Shown here: positions 38,237 to 47,147 of the stretch, piece after piece | Layout of the letters: each line of letters starts with the position of its first letter | Position numbering within the stretch: position 1 is the first letter of the stretch | DNA from: Kitasatospora paranensis | GTDB lineage: Bacteria; Actinomycetota; Actinomycetes; Streptomycetales; Streptomycetaceae | DNA: 64,000 nucleotides | Direction: 5' to 3' | Assembly (NCBI RefSeq): GCF_039544005.1 | Contig: NZ_BAABKV010000001.1 | Span: 5,828,001 to 5,892,000 of the forward strand | The notes under the pieces: model-generated | Databases searched by the model: none | The model's input: only the letters and a program-made list of their open reading frames with translations | What the model was told of the DNA's origin: nothing | Translations under genes and position numbers: made by a program

Positions 38237-39220
38237 CTACGGCAGGTACTGCGCGGAGGAGGCCCCCATGGTGGGTGCCAGCCAGTGGTCGTAACTGCGC
38301 TGCCAGCCGCCGCCGGAGCGGTAGTCGGCCAGCACCTGGTTGACCCAGGCCACCAGGTCGGGCGCGGCCTTGCTGACCGCGACGCCCATGAAGGCGGGGG
38401 CGATGGTGTCGCCGACCAGCTCGATGCCCGGGTCCTGGGCGGCCTGGGCGGCGCCGAGCGCGGTGTCGGTGAGCGTGGTGTCGATCTGGCCGAGCTGCAT
38501 GAGCACCAGGCAGTCCAGCTGGTTCTCCACCACGGTGACCGAGGCGGTGCCGCGGGCGTCCCGCTTGAGCTCGGCCTCCGAGGACGACTGCGCGGCGACG
38601 CAGGCCCGGCGTCCCCGGAACGCCTGGGCGGTCGAGGTGATCCTCGCCGCCTTCGGCACCACGGCCTGCTGGCCGGAGCGGAAGTACGGCGCGGAGAAGG
38701 CGATCTCCTTCAGCCGGTCGCAGGTGATGGTCATGGTGCGGGTGATCAGGTCGACCTCGCCGTTCTTGATCGCGTCGATCCGCCGGGCGGTCGGCACGGT
38801 CTTGAAGGTGATCCGGTCGGGGTCGCCGAACAGCGAGGCGGCGATCGCGTGGGCGAGGTCGATGTCGAAACCCTCGATCCGGCCGGTCCGCGGGTTGCGG
38901 AAGCCCCAGTTGAAGCTGTTCTGGTCGACTCCGACGACCAGGGAGCCGCGCTGCCGGATCCGCCGGACGGCGGCCCCGTCCGGGTCCTTCGCAGGCGCCG
39001 CGCTCTTCGTCACGTCGCAGGTGTCCGCCGCCGGGGCCAGTGCCGGGGCCGCCGCGGGGGCGTGAGCCGCAGCGGTGGGAGCGGCGGCCGCCCCGGGGCC
39101 CGCGGAGGTGAGCAGCGCCGCGGCGGCGGCCAGCACCGCCGCTGCCGCGGTCGGCCGCCGGAGCCGTCGCCCGCGCCCCGTCGCGCCCGTTCTGCCCGCT
39201 CGTCCCGTTCGTGGTGTCAT
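38237..39220 (-). CDS. glnH: GlnH-like amino-acid-binding protein
   Basis: An extracytoplasmic substrate-binding protein of 327 residues, family 3 (polar amino acids). After a signal peptide (RRPTAAAAVLAAAAALL, ending in GAAAAP) comes VVGVDQNSFNWGFRNPRTG, GFDIDLAHAIAASLFG and VDLITRTMTITCDRLKEIAFS, the glutamate/aspartate-binding fold. Unlike the mycobacterial GlnH lipoprotein it has no lipobox cysteine, so it is either released to the wall space or kept by an uncleaved signal. No ABC permease or ATPase is encoded nearby, so it is a sensor rather than a transporter part. It lies nine bases downstream of the GlnX-like gene. Confidence 0.88.
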   Translation of the reverse strand: MTPRTGRAGRTGATGRGRRLRRPTAAAAVLAAAAALLTSAGPGAAAAPTAAAHAPAAAPALAPAADTCDVTKSAAPAKDPDGAAVRRIRQRGSLVVGVDQNSFNWGFRNPRTGRIEGFDIDLAHAIAASLFGDPDRITFKTVPTARRIDAIKNGEVDLITRTMTITCDRLKEIAFSAPYFRSGQQAVVPKAARITSTAQAFRGRRACVAAQSSSEAELKRDARGTASVTVVENQLDCLVLMQLGQIDTTLTDTALGAAQAAQDPGIELVGDTIAPAFMGVAVSKAAPDLVAWVNQVLADYRSGGGWQRSYDHWLAPTMGASSAQYLP

Positions 39221-39229
39221 CGCCGCCCC

Positions 39230-40687
39230 CTACCGGTACTCGGCCAGTCGGCGGCCGATGCCTCTGACCGTGCCTGTCGCCGCGAGCAGGGCCAGCACGG
39301 CCGCGCCCACCGCGAGCGCCTCGTCCCCGCCCGCGACACCGGAGGTGCCGGTGCCGAAGCGGGCCTCCTCGGCCTCGGCGGCCGCGGCCAGCTCGCGGTC
39401 CATGGCGGCGAACGCCGCCTGCGTGGTGTCCGTCCCGCCGAGCCCGACGGTCGCCTTCAGCGCGGAGTCGTAGTCGCCGCTCTGATCGCTGCGGGCGGCC
39501 GCCGCGTGCCGGGTGTCCCAGGCCGCGAACAGCGTGCGGGCCTTCGCCAGGTGGACCGCGGCGTCCGACGGCGCGTTCTTGCCGGCGGTGTCCAGGGTGC
39601 CGCCGCCGGCCCTCTGCGGTGCGCCGCCGCCCGCCGCGGCGTCGCCGGCCCGGCCGCCGAGCGCCTCGCTGACGCTCTGCCAGCGCTTGGTGTACGTGTC
39701 GCTCGCCCCGCGGGAGACCAGGTTGAGGTTCTCGGCGGCCCGGGCCTGCAGCGCCTGCGTCCGGGCGTCGCCGAGCACCCGCAGCGGACCGGCGCCGGAG
39801 GTCCGGGCGGCGGCCAGCGACGAGGAGGACGCCTGGCCGCCGGCGCCGAGCCAGACCGTGGCGGTGAGCACCGCCAGCGTGGCGGCGGCCAGGCCGGGGT
39901 TGACCACCCGGTTGGTCCGGCGGAACAGCACCAGCTGGTACCGCAGGAGCGCGCCGATGGTGACGGCCCCGAGCAGCAGGGCCGTCCACGGCAGGGACTC
40001 GGCGGCGGCGAAGTCCCCGTCCAGCCGGGCCGATTCCACGGCGACCAGCCGCTGGGCGGACGGCAGCATGGTGTTCTGCATCAGCCCGGAGGCGTGCCGC
40101 AGGTAGGCGCCGCCGAGCGGCAGGCCCTGCCGGTTGTCCGTCCGAGCGGTCTCCACCAGGCCTGCGTACGAGGGGAGTTGCTCGTTGAGACTGCCGATCA
40201 GCCGTTGCGCCTCGGAGCCTGCGGCGGCCTGCCCGGCGGCCTCGGTGAGCAGCCGGGCGGCGGTGGCGAGGTCGTCCTCGTACTGCTTGCGGACGGCGGC
40301 CGGCTCGTCGCCGGCGAGCAGGAAGCCGGTGGCGGCCGTGGTGTCGGCGTCGGCCAGCGACCGGTAGATCTCGCTGGCGTCCCGGCTGAGCGGCCGGCTG
40401 TGCGTCACGACCTGGTCGGCCGCGGTGGCCCGGGCGCCGGCCTGCCAGGCGGCGCTGGCCCCGAACAACAGGGCGAGCCCGGCCAGGACGGCGCCGGCCA
40501 GCCGTAGCCGACCCGGCGGCGTGCGGGCCGCCCGGCCGAGCTCGGCGAGCCGGTCCCGGCCGTCCGCGAGCGGGCCGCCCGGGCGGCGGGCGCCCGGCAC
40601 GTCCGGCCGCCCCGGTGGGCCTTCCGCCTGTGGCCGTTCCGCCTGCGGCGCGGCCGCAGCCCCCTCGAACTCCGCCGGTGTCGTCAC
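39230..40687 (-). CDS. glnX: GlnX-like four-helix membrane protein
   Basis: A 485-residue membrane protein with helices at about 62-82 (LRLAGAVLAGLALLFGASAA), 233-252 (LPWTALLLGAVTIGALL), 266-285 (AAATLAVLTATVWLGAG) and 455-475 (ALAVGAAVLALLAATGTV). Two extracytoplasmic helical regions lie between the first and second and between the third and fourth helices, rich in Ala/Asp/Glu like four-helix-bundle sensor domains. The topology and position beside glnH and pknG match mycobacterial GlnX, which passes the GlnH signal across the membrane to PknG. The identification rests on topology and context; sequence similarity could not be tested. First gene of the cluster; its promoter should lie in 40688-40934. 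Confidence 0.75.
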   Translation of the reverse strand: MTTPAEFEGAAAAPQAERPQAEGPPGRPDVPGARRPGGPLADGRDRLAELGRAARTPPGRLRLAGAVLAGLALLFGASAAWQAGARATAADQVVTHSRPLSRDASEIYRSLADADTTAATGFLLAGDEPAAVRKQYEDDLATAARLLTEAAGQAAAGSEAQRLIGSLNEQLPSYAGLVETARTDNRQGLPLGGAYLRHASGLMQNTMLPSAQRLVAVESARLDGDFAAAESLPWTALLLGAVTIGALLRYQLVLFRRTNRVVNPGLAAATLAVLTATVWLGAGGQASSSSLAAARTSGAGPLRVLGDARTQALQARAAENLNLVSRGASDTYTKRWQSVSEALGGRAGDAAAGGGAPQRAGGGTLDTAGKNAPSDAAVHLAKARTLFAAWDTRHAAAARSDQSGDYDSALKATVGLGGTDTTQAAFAAMDRELAAAAEAEEARFGTGTSGVAGGDEALAVGAAVLALLAATGTVRGIGRRLAEYR

Positions 40688-40934
40688 CCGCGCTCATCCT
40701 CCCCTGTGGCTCACCCCGTGCCGGGGGATCCCCCTCAGCCAGCAGTATGGCCGCCGCTTGTGACGGTCACACCCGAGTTGTGTCGGTCTTGAGGTAGCGC
40801 CTTCCGCGCGTTCCGCCTCTTCGGCCCGTAACGGGACGATCCGCCCGGGCCGTCACGGGCGCTCCTCGTGCCGTGCCGGGGCGGGCCGGCCGGGGCCCGC
40901 GGCGGCCGCCGGGGGTGATGCCACCGCCCGTAGC

Positions 40935-41521
40935 ATGGGTTCCATGCAACTGATTGGCACCGTGTCCCCGGACCGCCCGCTGCTCGTCGTCGCCGTCCGC
41001 GAGGAGGCGGCCCACCTCGACCGGCGCCTTCCGGTGCTGCTCACCGGGATGGGCAAGATCAACGCCGCGGCCGGTCTGGCGACCGTGCTGGCCCAGGGCG
41101 TCCGCCCTTCGGAGGTGGTCAACCTGGGCACCGCCGGCGCGCTGCGCCCGGGCCTGGCCGGGACGACCCACCGGATCGCGAAGGTGATCCAGCACGACAT
41201 CGACACCCCGGTGCTGCGCGAGCTGACCGGCCGCAGCTACGGCGACGCGATCGACCTCGGCGAGGGGACGGCCCGGTGCTCGCCACCGGCGACCTGTTCG
41301 TCTCGGACCCGGTGGCCCGGGAGCGGCTGGCGCTCACCGCGGACCTGGTCGACATGGAGGGCTATGCGATCGCCACCGTGGCGGGCCGGGCCGGTGTGCC
41401 CGTCCGCCTGGTGAAGCACGTCAGCGACGAGGCGGGGGACGGCGCCGCCCGCAGCTGGCGCGAGTCGGTGGACGGCTGCGCGAAGATCCTCGCCGCCTGG
41501 GTGGACGAGCACCTGGCCTGA
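40935..41521 (+). CDS. 5'-methylthioadenosine/SAH-type nucleosidase, frameshifted
   Basis: A purine-nucleoside phosphorylase-fold enzyme of about 195 residues after repair, probably cleaving MTA/SAH or a related nucleoside. It shows LLVVAVREEAAHLD, VLLTGMGKINAAAGLA (substrate phosphate or ribose loop), VVNLGTAGALRPGLAG, VDMEGYAIATVAG (ribose-binding Met-Glu) and VRLVKHVSDEAGDGA with the catalytic Asp. The two halves lie in different frames. One extra C in the CCC at 41272-41274 joins GEGTA to VLATGDLFVSDP. ATG at 40935 is used; ATG at 40944 is as likely, and neither has a strong ribosome site. A strong hairpin follows. Confidence 0.83.
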
Positions 41522-41530
41522 CAGCCGCCG

Positions 41531-41571
41531 ACGACCGGAGGCCGGGCCCGCCAGGGCCCGGCCTCCGTCGT
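41531..41571. terminator. strong bidirectional hairpin
   Basis: GGAGGCCGGGCCC and GGGCCCGGCCTCC form a perfect 13-base stem with a GCCA loop, extended by ACGAC/GTCGT outside. It lies between the convergent nucleosidase gene and the gene ending at 41595. Confidence 0.85.
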
Positions 41572-41594
41572 GCGTCCGGTCGGTGGACGGCCGG

Positions 41595-42017
41595 TCAGCC
41601 GGCGATCGTCACACCGGTCAGCGCCGGGACGAACTGGTCGAGCTCGGCACGCCAGTAGCGGCCCACGTTGAGGCGGGTCGGCTTCTCGTCGCCGGGCAGG
41701 TGCAGGCGCATCGAGCTCCACACGGCGCCGCGGTCGACCTGGCTGATCAGGCCGCGGGCCTGCTCCAGCGGGATGACGTGCAGCAGCTCCTGCGGCCGGT
41801 TGCTCATCCGGGCGGCACGGTGCACGACGACCACGCGCTCGGTCAGGGTGACGAAGTAGTACTTGACGAACAGCTGGCCGATCAGGCCGAGCTGGCTCAT
41901 CAGCCACGGGTTCGGGCCGGTGACGGTGTGGAAGGTGACGACGGGCCGGTCGTTCGGCTCGATCGCGGCGATCGCCTCGGCGACCTGCTCCTGCATGGTG
42001 GACTTACGGATCGCCAT
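41595..42017 (-). CDS. conserved small protein of unknown function (PH-like fold possible)
   Basis: A 140-residue soluble protein, not assigned. No signal peptide. The pattern of strands (PVVTFHTVTGPNPWLMSQLG, KYYFVTLTERVVVVHRAARM, LLHVIPLEQARGLISQVDRG) resembles bacterial PH-like proteins such as YokE, where a single PH fold carries regular beta strands and a final helix. That is inference only. A perfect 13-base palindrome lies about 75 bases upstream. It ends at a strong hairpin shared with the convergent nucleosidase gene. Confidence 0.8.
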   Translation of the reverse strand: MAIRKSTMQEQVAEAIAAIEPNDRPVVTFHTVTGPNPWLMSQLGLIGQLFVKYYFVTLTERVVVVHRAARMSNRPQELLHVIPLEQARGLISQVDRGAVWSSMRLHLPGDEKPTRLNVGRYWRAELDQFVPALTGVTIAG

Positions 42018-42092
42018 CTGGCGTGCTCCCCTGGGGACGTGCGCGGTCCCGTGGGTCGGGTGCGCGGTACGAAGCCGGGAGCGTAGCGGTCA

Positions 42093-42105
42093 TCGGACCG
42101 TCCGA
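42093..42105. promoter_or_regulatory. palindrome upstream of the 140-residue protein gene
   Basis: TCGGACCGTCCGA has perfect 6-base arms around one base, in the 199-base gap upstream of the gene starting at 42017. It could be an operator; the regulator is unknown. Confidence 0.35.
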
Positions 42106-42216
42106 TCAACGTACATTCCCCGGGCGCCGAATTCGTGACCGAGAATTCACCGAACCGCCGGCCACCGAATCGCCGGCCGCCGCCCCGTGACCGCCGTCCC
42201 CGCCCGTCCGGCCTGC

Positions 42217-42822
42217 TCAGCGGTGCGGGGCGTCGAGCGGACGGCCGGAGGCGGGGTCGAGTCGGACGAGCGTCCGGGTGCCGCGCACCGTGACCGTGAA
42301 GGCGTCGGGCCCCCGCCAGGCGACCGGATCGCCGCCGGGGCCGCCCTCGTCACCGACCCGGAAGTTCCCGAGGTCCCAGCGGCGTTCCGACCAGCCGGAG
42401 CCGGTGAAAAGCGTTACCGACCAGACGGGGTCCTCGCCGCCGTCGTACGCGGCGACCACCCGGCGGTCCGCCCGCCCCTGCGGGGCCGACGCCGCGACCT
42501 GCCGGGGCGGGAAGCGCAACTCCCGTTCCGCAAGGATGACGAGCAGGGCGAGACAGAGCGTCAGACCGAGTGCGACGCAGGCCGCGGTCCGCCAGCCCCG
42601 GCGCTCACCGGCCGGACCGAGGAACGGGGCGACGGTGAGCAGCCCGATCGCCGTGGCCGGCCACCACGGTGACCCGAAGACCTGCTGCACACGGACCAGC
42701 CCGCCCGAGCGGTCCGACCAGACGCCCGCCGCGTGGAGCGCGGTGAGCAGGACGGCCGCGGCGAGCGCCGCCCGGCTCGCCCACCTGCGGACGGCGATGC
42801 CGACGACCCGCTCCCGTCCCAT
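42217..42822 (-). CDS. small membrane protein of unknown function
   Basis: About 201 residues, not recognised. Three hydrophobic segments (AALAAAVLLTALHAAGVW, ATAIGLLTVAPFLG, ACVALGLTLCLALLVILAE) are followed by a soluble C-terminal half of beta character (DPVWSVTLFTGSGWSERRW, AFTVTVRGTRTLVRLD). The start is uncertain: ATG 42822 is chosen, but GTG 42837 and ATG 42885 are in frame. It begins 120 bases downstream of the sugar-kinase stop and could be the last gene of that operon, or independent. Confidence 0.6.
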   Translation of the reverse strand: MGRERVVGIAVRRWASRAALAAAVLLTALHAAGVWSDRSGGLVRVQQVFGSPWWPATAIGLLTVAPFLGPAGERRGWRTAACVALGLTLCLALLVILAERELRFPPRQVAASAPQGRADRRVVAAYDGGEDPVWSVTLFTGSGWSERRWDLGNFRVGDEGGPGGDPVAWRGPDAFTVTVRGTRTLVRLDPASGRPLDAPHR

Positions 42823-42941
42823 CGTCGGAACACCCACCCGCAGCCCCCTGACACACCGTCGAAGGACGGCAGGGTACCGCGACATGCGAACCGCGGCCGC
42901 CGGGGTGTGCGGGCCCCGGCGGCCGCGGAGTACGTGGCGGC

Positions 42942-43958
42942 CTAGGCCGCGGCCGACTGCACCGGGGCGTAGGCGTCCCGCAGCCGTTGCTGGGCCTGCG
43001 GGCCGGCGCCGAGCCGGTCCAGGCCGAGCAGGGCGGCGCCCACCACGGGCGGGGCGACGACCACCCGCGGCTCCGCCAGCGGGGCCGCCGCCGCGAGCCG
43101 GGCCGTGACGTTGTCGATCAGCAGCGGGTGCCGGGCGGCGAGCACGCCGCCGCCGAGCACCACCGGCGCGGGCCGGCCCAGCAGGTCGAGCCGGGTCAGC
43201 GCGATCCGCGCGAACCCGACGATCTCGGCCGCCTGGCGGTCGATCAGGTCCAGCGCGGTGCGGTCGCCCGCCTCGGCGGTGGCGAACAGCACCGGGACGA
43301 GCTCGTGCAGCCGCTCCTGGGAGAGCTCGCCGAGATGGATCGCCTCGGCGACGGCGGTGGCACCGGCCACCCCGAAGTGGGCGGCGATCGCGCCCGCCAG
43401 GGCGGTCGCCGGGCCCCGGCCGTCCTCGGCCCGGGCGGCGTGCCACATGGCCTCTGCAGCCAGTCCGCCGCCACCGCCCCAGTCGCCGGTGAGCACCCCG
43501 AGCGCGGGGAAGCGCGCGGTGCGCCCGTCGGGCAGCAGGCCCACGCAGTTGATGCCGGCCCCGCACACCACCGCGACGCCCAGCGGCCCGTCGGTGCCGG
43601 CCCGCAGCAGGCCGAAGGTGTCGTTGGCGACGGAGCTGGCGACGCCCCAGGGCCGGGCCTCGACCGCGGCCAGCAGCTGCGCCTCCTGCACCGGCAGGTC
43701 GGCGTTGGCGAGGCAGGCGCTGACGTGGGTGGTGAGCACGCCCTCCGGTCTCAGCCCGGCCTGCGCGGCGACCGCCTCGACCAGCGGGGTGAGGGCGCCG
43801 ATCGCGCGGTCGGCGCCGCCGGGCTGGGGCTGGAAGCCGCCGCCGCGGGCGGAGCCGAGGACGGTGCCGTCGGCGGCGACCAGGGCCACGTCGGTCTTGC
43901 TGTTTCCGGCGTCGATGGCGAGGACGCCGGGGATCTGCCCGCCGTGAAGACGGTCCAT
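42942..43958 (-). CDS. BadF/BadG-type N-acetylglucosamine/sugar kinase
   Basis: An ASKHA-fold sugar kinase of 338 residues. The phosphate-1 motif is VLAIDAGNSKTDVALVAADG (residues 12-31), with VVCGAGINCVGLLPDG, GVLTGDWGGGGGLAAEA and VVLGGGVLAARH as adenosine and phosphate-2 segments. The family includes GlcNAc kinases. It follows the GH4 gene on the same strand (40-base gap), at the end of the ROK-regulated sugar operon. It would phosphorylate the imported or released sugar, so that the GH4 enzyme could act on a phosphorylated substrate or glycolysis be fed. Confidence 0.87.
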   Translation of the reverse strand: MDRLHGGQIPGVLAIDAGNSKTDVALVAADGTVLGSARGGGFQPQPGGADRAIGALTPLVEAVAAQAGLRPEGVLTTHVSACLANADLPVQEAQLLAAVEARPWGVASSVANDTFGLLRAGTDGPLGVAVVCGAGINCVGLLPDGRTARFPALGVLTGDWGGGGGLAAEAMWHAARAEDGRGPATALAGAIAAHFGVAGATAVAEAIHLGELSQERLHELVPVLFATAEAGDRTALDLIDRQAAEIVGFARIALTRLDLLGRPAPVVLGGGVLAARHPLLIDNVTARLAAAAPLAEPRVVVAPPVVGAALLGLDRLGAGPQAQQRLRDAYAPVQSAAA

Positions 43959-43998
43959 CAGTTCTCCCCGGGGTGGCGCGAGGTGGTCATGTGCGGTG

Positions 43999-45288
43999 TC
44001 ACGCCCAGCCGAGGTGGGCGCGGTTGTGGTCGATCAGCCGGTCGGTCAGCCGGTCGGCGAGGTCGATCTGGCCGACCAGCGGGTGGGCCAGCAGGGCGTC
44101 GAAGACCCGGCCGCGGCCGCCCTTGAGCGCGGCCTCCAGCGCCAGGTGCTCGTACGCGGTGACGCCGGCGATCAGCCCGGCGTAGAGCGGCTCCACCGGG
44201 CGCTGCGGCAGCGGGCGGACGCCCGCGGCGTCGACCTCGGCCGGCACCTCGATGACGGCGTCGTCCGGCAGGAACGGCAGCACGCCGTCGTTGCGCGTGT
44301 TGACCACCTGCACGCCGGTGGTGCCGTCGGTGCCGAGCAGTGCGGCGATCAACTGGACGGCGGCCTCCGAGTAGAAGGCGCCGCCGCGCTTGCCGAGCAG
44401 TTCCGGCTTGGTGTCCAGGGTCGGGTCGGCGTACATCTCCAGCAGCTGCTTCTCGATGGCGGCGACCGCGGCGGCGCGCGAGCCCTGCTCCTTCAACTCC
44501 TCGACCACCAGGTCGTGCTGGTAGAAGTAGCGGAGGTAGTAGGAGGGCACCACGCCCAGCCGGCGGACGACGTCGAGCGGCAGGTGCAGGTCGGCGGCGA
44601 TCTCCTCGCCGTGGCCGGCCAGCAGCTCCGGCAGCACCTCGCGGCCGGTGGCGGCGCCGGGGGCGTCCAGCAGGGTGACGCCGCGCTCCCAGGTGAGGTG
44701 GTTGAGGCCGACGTGGTCGAGCCGGACGAACTCCGGTGCCACGCCCAGGTGGGCGGCGAACTTCCGCTGGAAGCCGATCGCGACGTTGCACAGGCCGACG
44801 GCCTTGTGGCCGGCGGTCTGCAGGGCGCGGGTGACAATGCCGACCGGGTTGGTGAAGTCGACGATCCAGGCGTCCGGGTTGGCCCGGCGGACCTGCTCGG
44901 CGATCTCCAGCACCACCGGGACGGTGCGCAGGGCCTTGGCCAGACCGCCGGCGCCGGTGGTCTCCTGGCCGACGCAGCCGCACTCCAGCGGCCAGGTCTC
45001 GTCCTGGTTGCGGGCGGCCTGTCCGCCGACCCGCAGCTGCAGCAGGACGGCGTCCGCGCCCTGGACGCCGGCCGCGACGTCGGTGGCGGTGCTGACCTGC
45101 GCGCCGTGCCCCTGCCGGGCGAAGATCCGGCGGGCGAGGCCTGCGATCAGCTCCAGCCGGTCGGCGGCCGGGTCGACCAGCACGAGTTCGCCGATCGGCA
45201 GGCTGTCCCGCAGCCGGGCGAAGCCGTCGATCAGCTCCGGTGTGTACGTGGAACCGCCGCCGACGATTGCCAACTTCAGTGCGGACAT
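43999..45288 (-). CDS. family 4 glycosidase (6-phospho-beta-glucosidase type)
   Basis: An NAD- and metal-dependent glycosidase of 429 residues. The N-terminus LAIVGGGSTYTPELIDGFA is the NAD-binding Rossmann motif of family GH4. DFTNPVGIVTRAL, the metal-binding Cys in GLCNVAIGFQRKFA, and the metal-binding His in HVGLNHLTWE fit the 6-phospho-beta-glucosidase subgroup. The start overlaps the permease stop by one base (TGATG), so translation is coupled. In this family the sugar is oxidised at C3 and eliminated, so it works on phosphorylated beta-glucosides or similar; the kinase encoded next could supply the phosphate. Confidence 0.92.
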   Translation of the reverse strand: MSALKLAIVGGGSTYTPELIDGFARLRDSLPIGELVLVDPAADRLELIAGLARRIFARQGHGAQVSTATDVAAGVQGADAVLLQLRVGGQAARNQDETWPLECGCVGQETTGAGGLAKALRTVPVVLEIAEQVRRANPDAWIVDFTNPVGIVTRALQTAGHKAVGLCNVAIGFQRKFAAHLGVAPEFVRLDHVGLNHLTWERGVTLLDAPGAATGREVLPELLAGHGEEIAADLHLPLDVVRRLGVVPSYYLRYFYQHDLVVEELKEQGSRAAAVAAIEKQLLEMYADPTLDTKPELLGKRGGAFYSEAAVQLIAALLGTDGTTGVQVVNTRNDGVLPFLPDDAVIEVPAEVDAAGVRPLPQRPVEPLYAGLIAGVTAYEHLALEAALKGGRGRVFDALLAHPLVGQIDLADRLTDRLIDHNRAHLGWA

Positions 45289-46177
45289 CAGCCCTTGACC
45301 CCTGTCAGTGTCACGCCTTCGATGAAGGCCTTCTGTGCGAAGAAGAAGAGGATGATCACCGGAGCCATCACCAGCAGGGTCGCCGCCATGGTGAGGTTCC
45401 AGTTGGTGTGGTGGGCGCCCTTGAAGGACTCCAGGCCGTAACTGAGCGTCCAGGCGCCCGGGTTCTCGCTGGCGTAGATCTGCGGGCCGAAGTAGTCGTT
45501 CCAGCAGGAGAAGAACTGGAACAGCGCGACGGCGGCGATCGCGGGCTTCGCCATCGGCAGCACCACCCGGAGCAGGGTGCGCAGGTCCCCGCAGCCGTCC
45601 ATCCGGGCGGCTTCCAGGTACTCGTTGGGGATTGTGAGCAGGAACTGCCGCAGCAGGAAGACGGTGAACGCGTCGCCGAACGCCATCGGGATGATCAGCG
45701 GCCAGAGCGTGCCGGTGAGGTGCAGCTGGTTGGCCCAGAACAGGTACATCGGGATGATCGTGACCTGCGGTGGCAGCATCATCATCGAGATGACCGCCAT
45801 CAGGGCCACGTTGCGGCCCCGGAAGCGGAACTTGGCGAGCGCGTACGCCACCGGCAGGCTGGAGACGACGGTCAGCACGGTGCCGGCGCCCGCGTAGAGC
45901 AGGGTGTTGCGCCACCAGGTGAGGAAGCCGGGGTCTGCCAGACCTTGACGTAGTTGCCCCAGTGCCAGCTGCCCGGCCAGAGGTCGGAGGTCAGCGCCTG
46001 CTGGTCGCTCATCACCGAGGTGAGCAGTACGAAGACGAACGGCAGCAGGAAGAACAGTGCCGCGGCGATGGCCAGCGCGTGCACGGCCACCCAGTTGAGC
46101 AGGGCGCGGCGGCGGGCGGTGCGGGCCGCGGTGGTGCGGGCGGCGACGTGCACCGGCAGGGTCGAGGTGAGCGTCAC
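45288..46177 (-). CDS. sugar ABC transporter permease (MalG type), frameshifted
   Basis: The second membrane subunit of the importer, about 296 residues after repair, six helices. The N-terminal part is in one frame (LNWVAVHALAIAAALFFLLP). After VWQTP it must shift to continue FLTWWRNTLLYAGAG. The break is in the GGGG run 45930-45933 and needs one more G. The EAA loop that contacts the ATPase is EYLEAARMDGCGDLRTLLRV, and the C-terminus FIEGVTLTGVKG is typical. GGAGGAC precedes the GTG at 46177, four bases after the upstream permease stop. No ATPase subunit is encoded here; a shared MsiK-type ATPase is expected. Confidence 0.87.
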
Positions 46178-46180
46178 TGG

Positions 46181-47137
46181 TCAGTCCTCCCCGAGCAGGC
46201 CGGACCTGCGGCGCAGCAGCAGGGTCGTGAAGGCCATCGAGATCGCGAACAGGATCAGGGCGGCCGCGCAGGCGGTGCCGGTGTCGAAGCGCTGGAAGCC
46301 GAGGTTGTAGACCATCTGCGGCAGCGTCCAGGTGGAGCCGTGCGGGTAGCCGGGCTCGAACTGCTGGCCGGAGCCGCCGATCACGCCGCTGGCGACCTTT
46401 CCGGCGACGATCGCCTGGGTGTAGTACTGCATCGTCTGGATGACTCCGGTGACGACGGCGAACAGCACGATCGGCGAGATGTTCGGCAGGGTGACGAAGC
46501 GGAACCGCTGCCAGGGGCCGGCGCCGTCGAGTTCGGCGGCCTCGTACTGCTCCTTGGGGACGTCGAGCAGGGCGGCCATGAAGATCACCATCAGGTCGCC
46601 GACGCCCCACATCCCCAGCAGGGTGAGCGCGGGCTTGGACCAGCTCGGGTCGGTGAACCAGCCGGGCTGCGGCAGGCCGAGCTCGCCGAGCAGGTGGTCG
46701 ACCGGGCCGGTGCCGGGGTTGAGCAGGAAGGCGAAGGCCATCGTGGCGGCCACCGGCGGTGCCAGGTACGGCAGGTAGAAGGCCGTCCGGAAGAAGCCGG
46801 CGCCGGACTTCACCTTGGTGATCAGCATCCCGACGCCGAGCCCGAAGACCGTCCGCAGGGTGACCATGACGACCACCAGCCACAGGGTGTTGCGCAGGCC
46901 CTGCCAGAAGAACGGGTAGTGGTGGAACAGGTAGTTCCAGTTCTTCAGGCCGGTGAAGGTCGGGGCCGTGAAGCCGTCGTACTTCATGAAGGAGAAGTAC
47001 ACGGTGGAGATCAGCGGGTAGGCGAAGAAGACCGCGAAGCCGATCAGCCAGGGCGACAGGAAGGCGAGCGTGCGGCCCGCCTCCCGGCGGCGCTTGCGTC
47101 GCAGCGCCGCCGGGCGGGGTGTGCCGAGAAGTGCCAT
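46181..47137 (-). CDS. sugar ABC transporter permease (MalF type)
   Basis: The first membrane subunit, 318 residues, six helices. It shows LAFLSPWLIGFAVFFAYPLI as the first helix and the EAA motif EQYEAAELDGAGPWQRFRFV. The N-terminal cytoplasmic tail is Arg-rich. It pairs with the permease that begins four bases after its stop and with the lipoprotein encoded just before it. Confidence 0.93.
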   Translation of the reverse strand: MALLGTPRPAALRRKRRREAGRTLAFLSPWLIGFAVFFAYPLISTVYFSFMKYDGFTAPTFTGLKNWNYLFHHYPFFWQGLRNTLWLVVVMVTLRTVFGLGVGMLITKVKSGAGFFRTAFYLPYLAPPVAATMAFAFLLNPGTGPVDHLLGELGLPQPGWFTDPSWSKPALTLLGMWGVGDLMVIFMAALLDVPKEQYEAAELDGAGPWQRFRFVTLPNISPIVLFAVVTGVIQTMQYYTQAIVAGKVASGVIGGSGQQFEPGYPHGSTWTLPQMVYNLGFQRFDTGTACAAALILFAISMAFTTLLLRRRSGLLGED

Positions 47138-47147
47138 GGTGCGTCCG

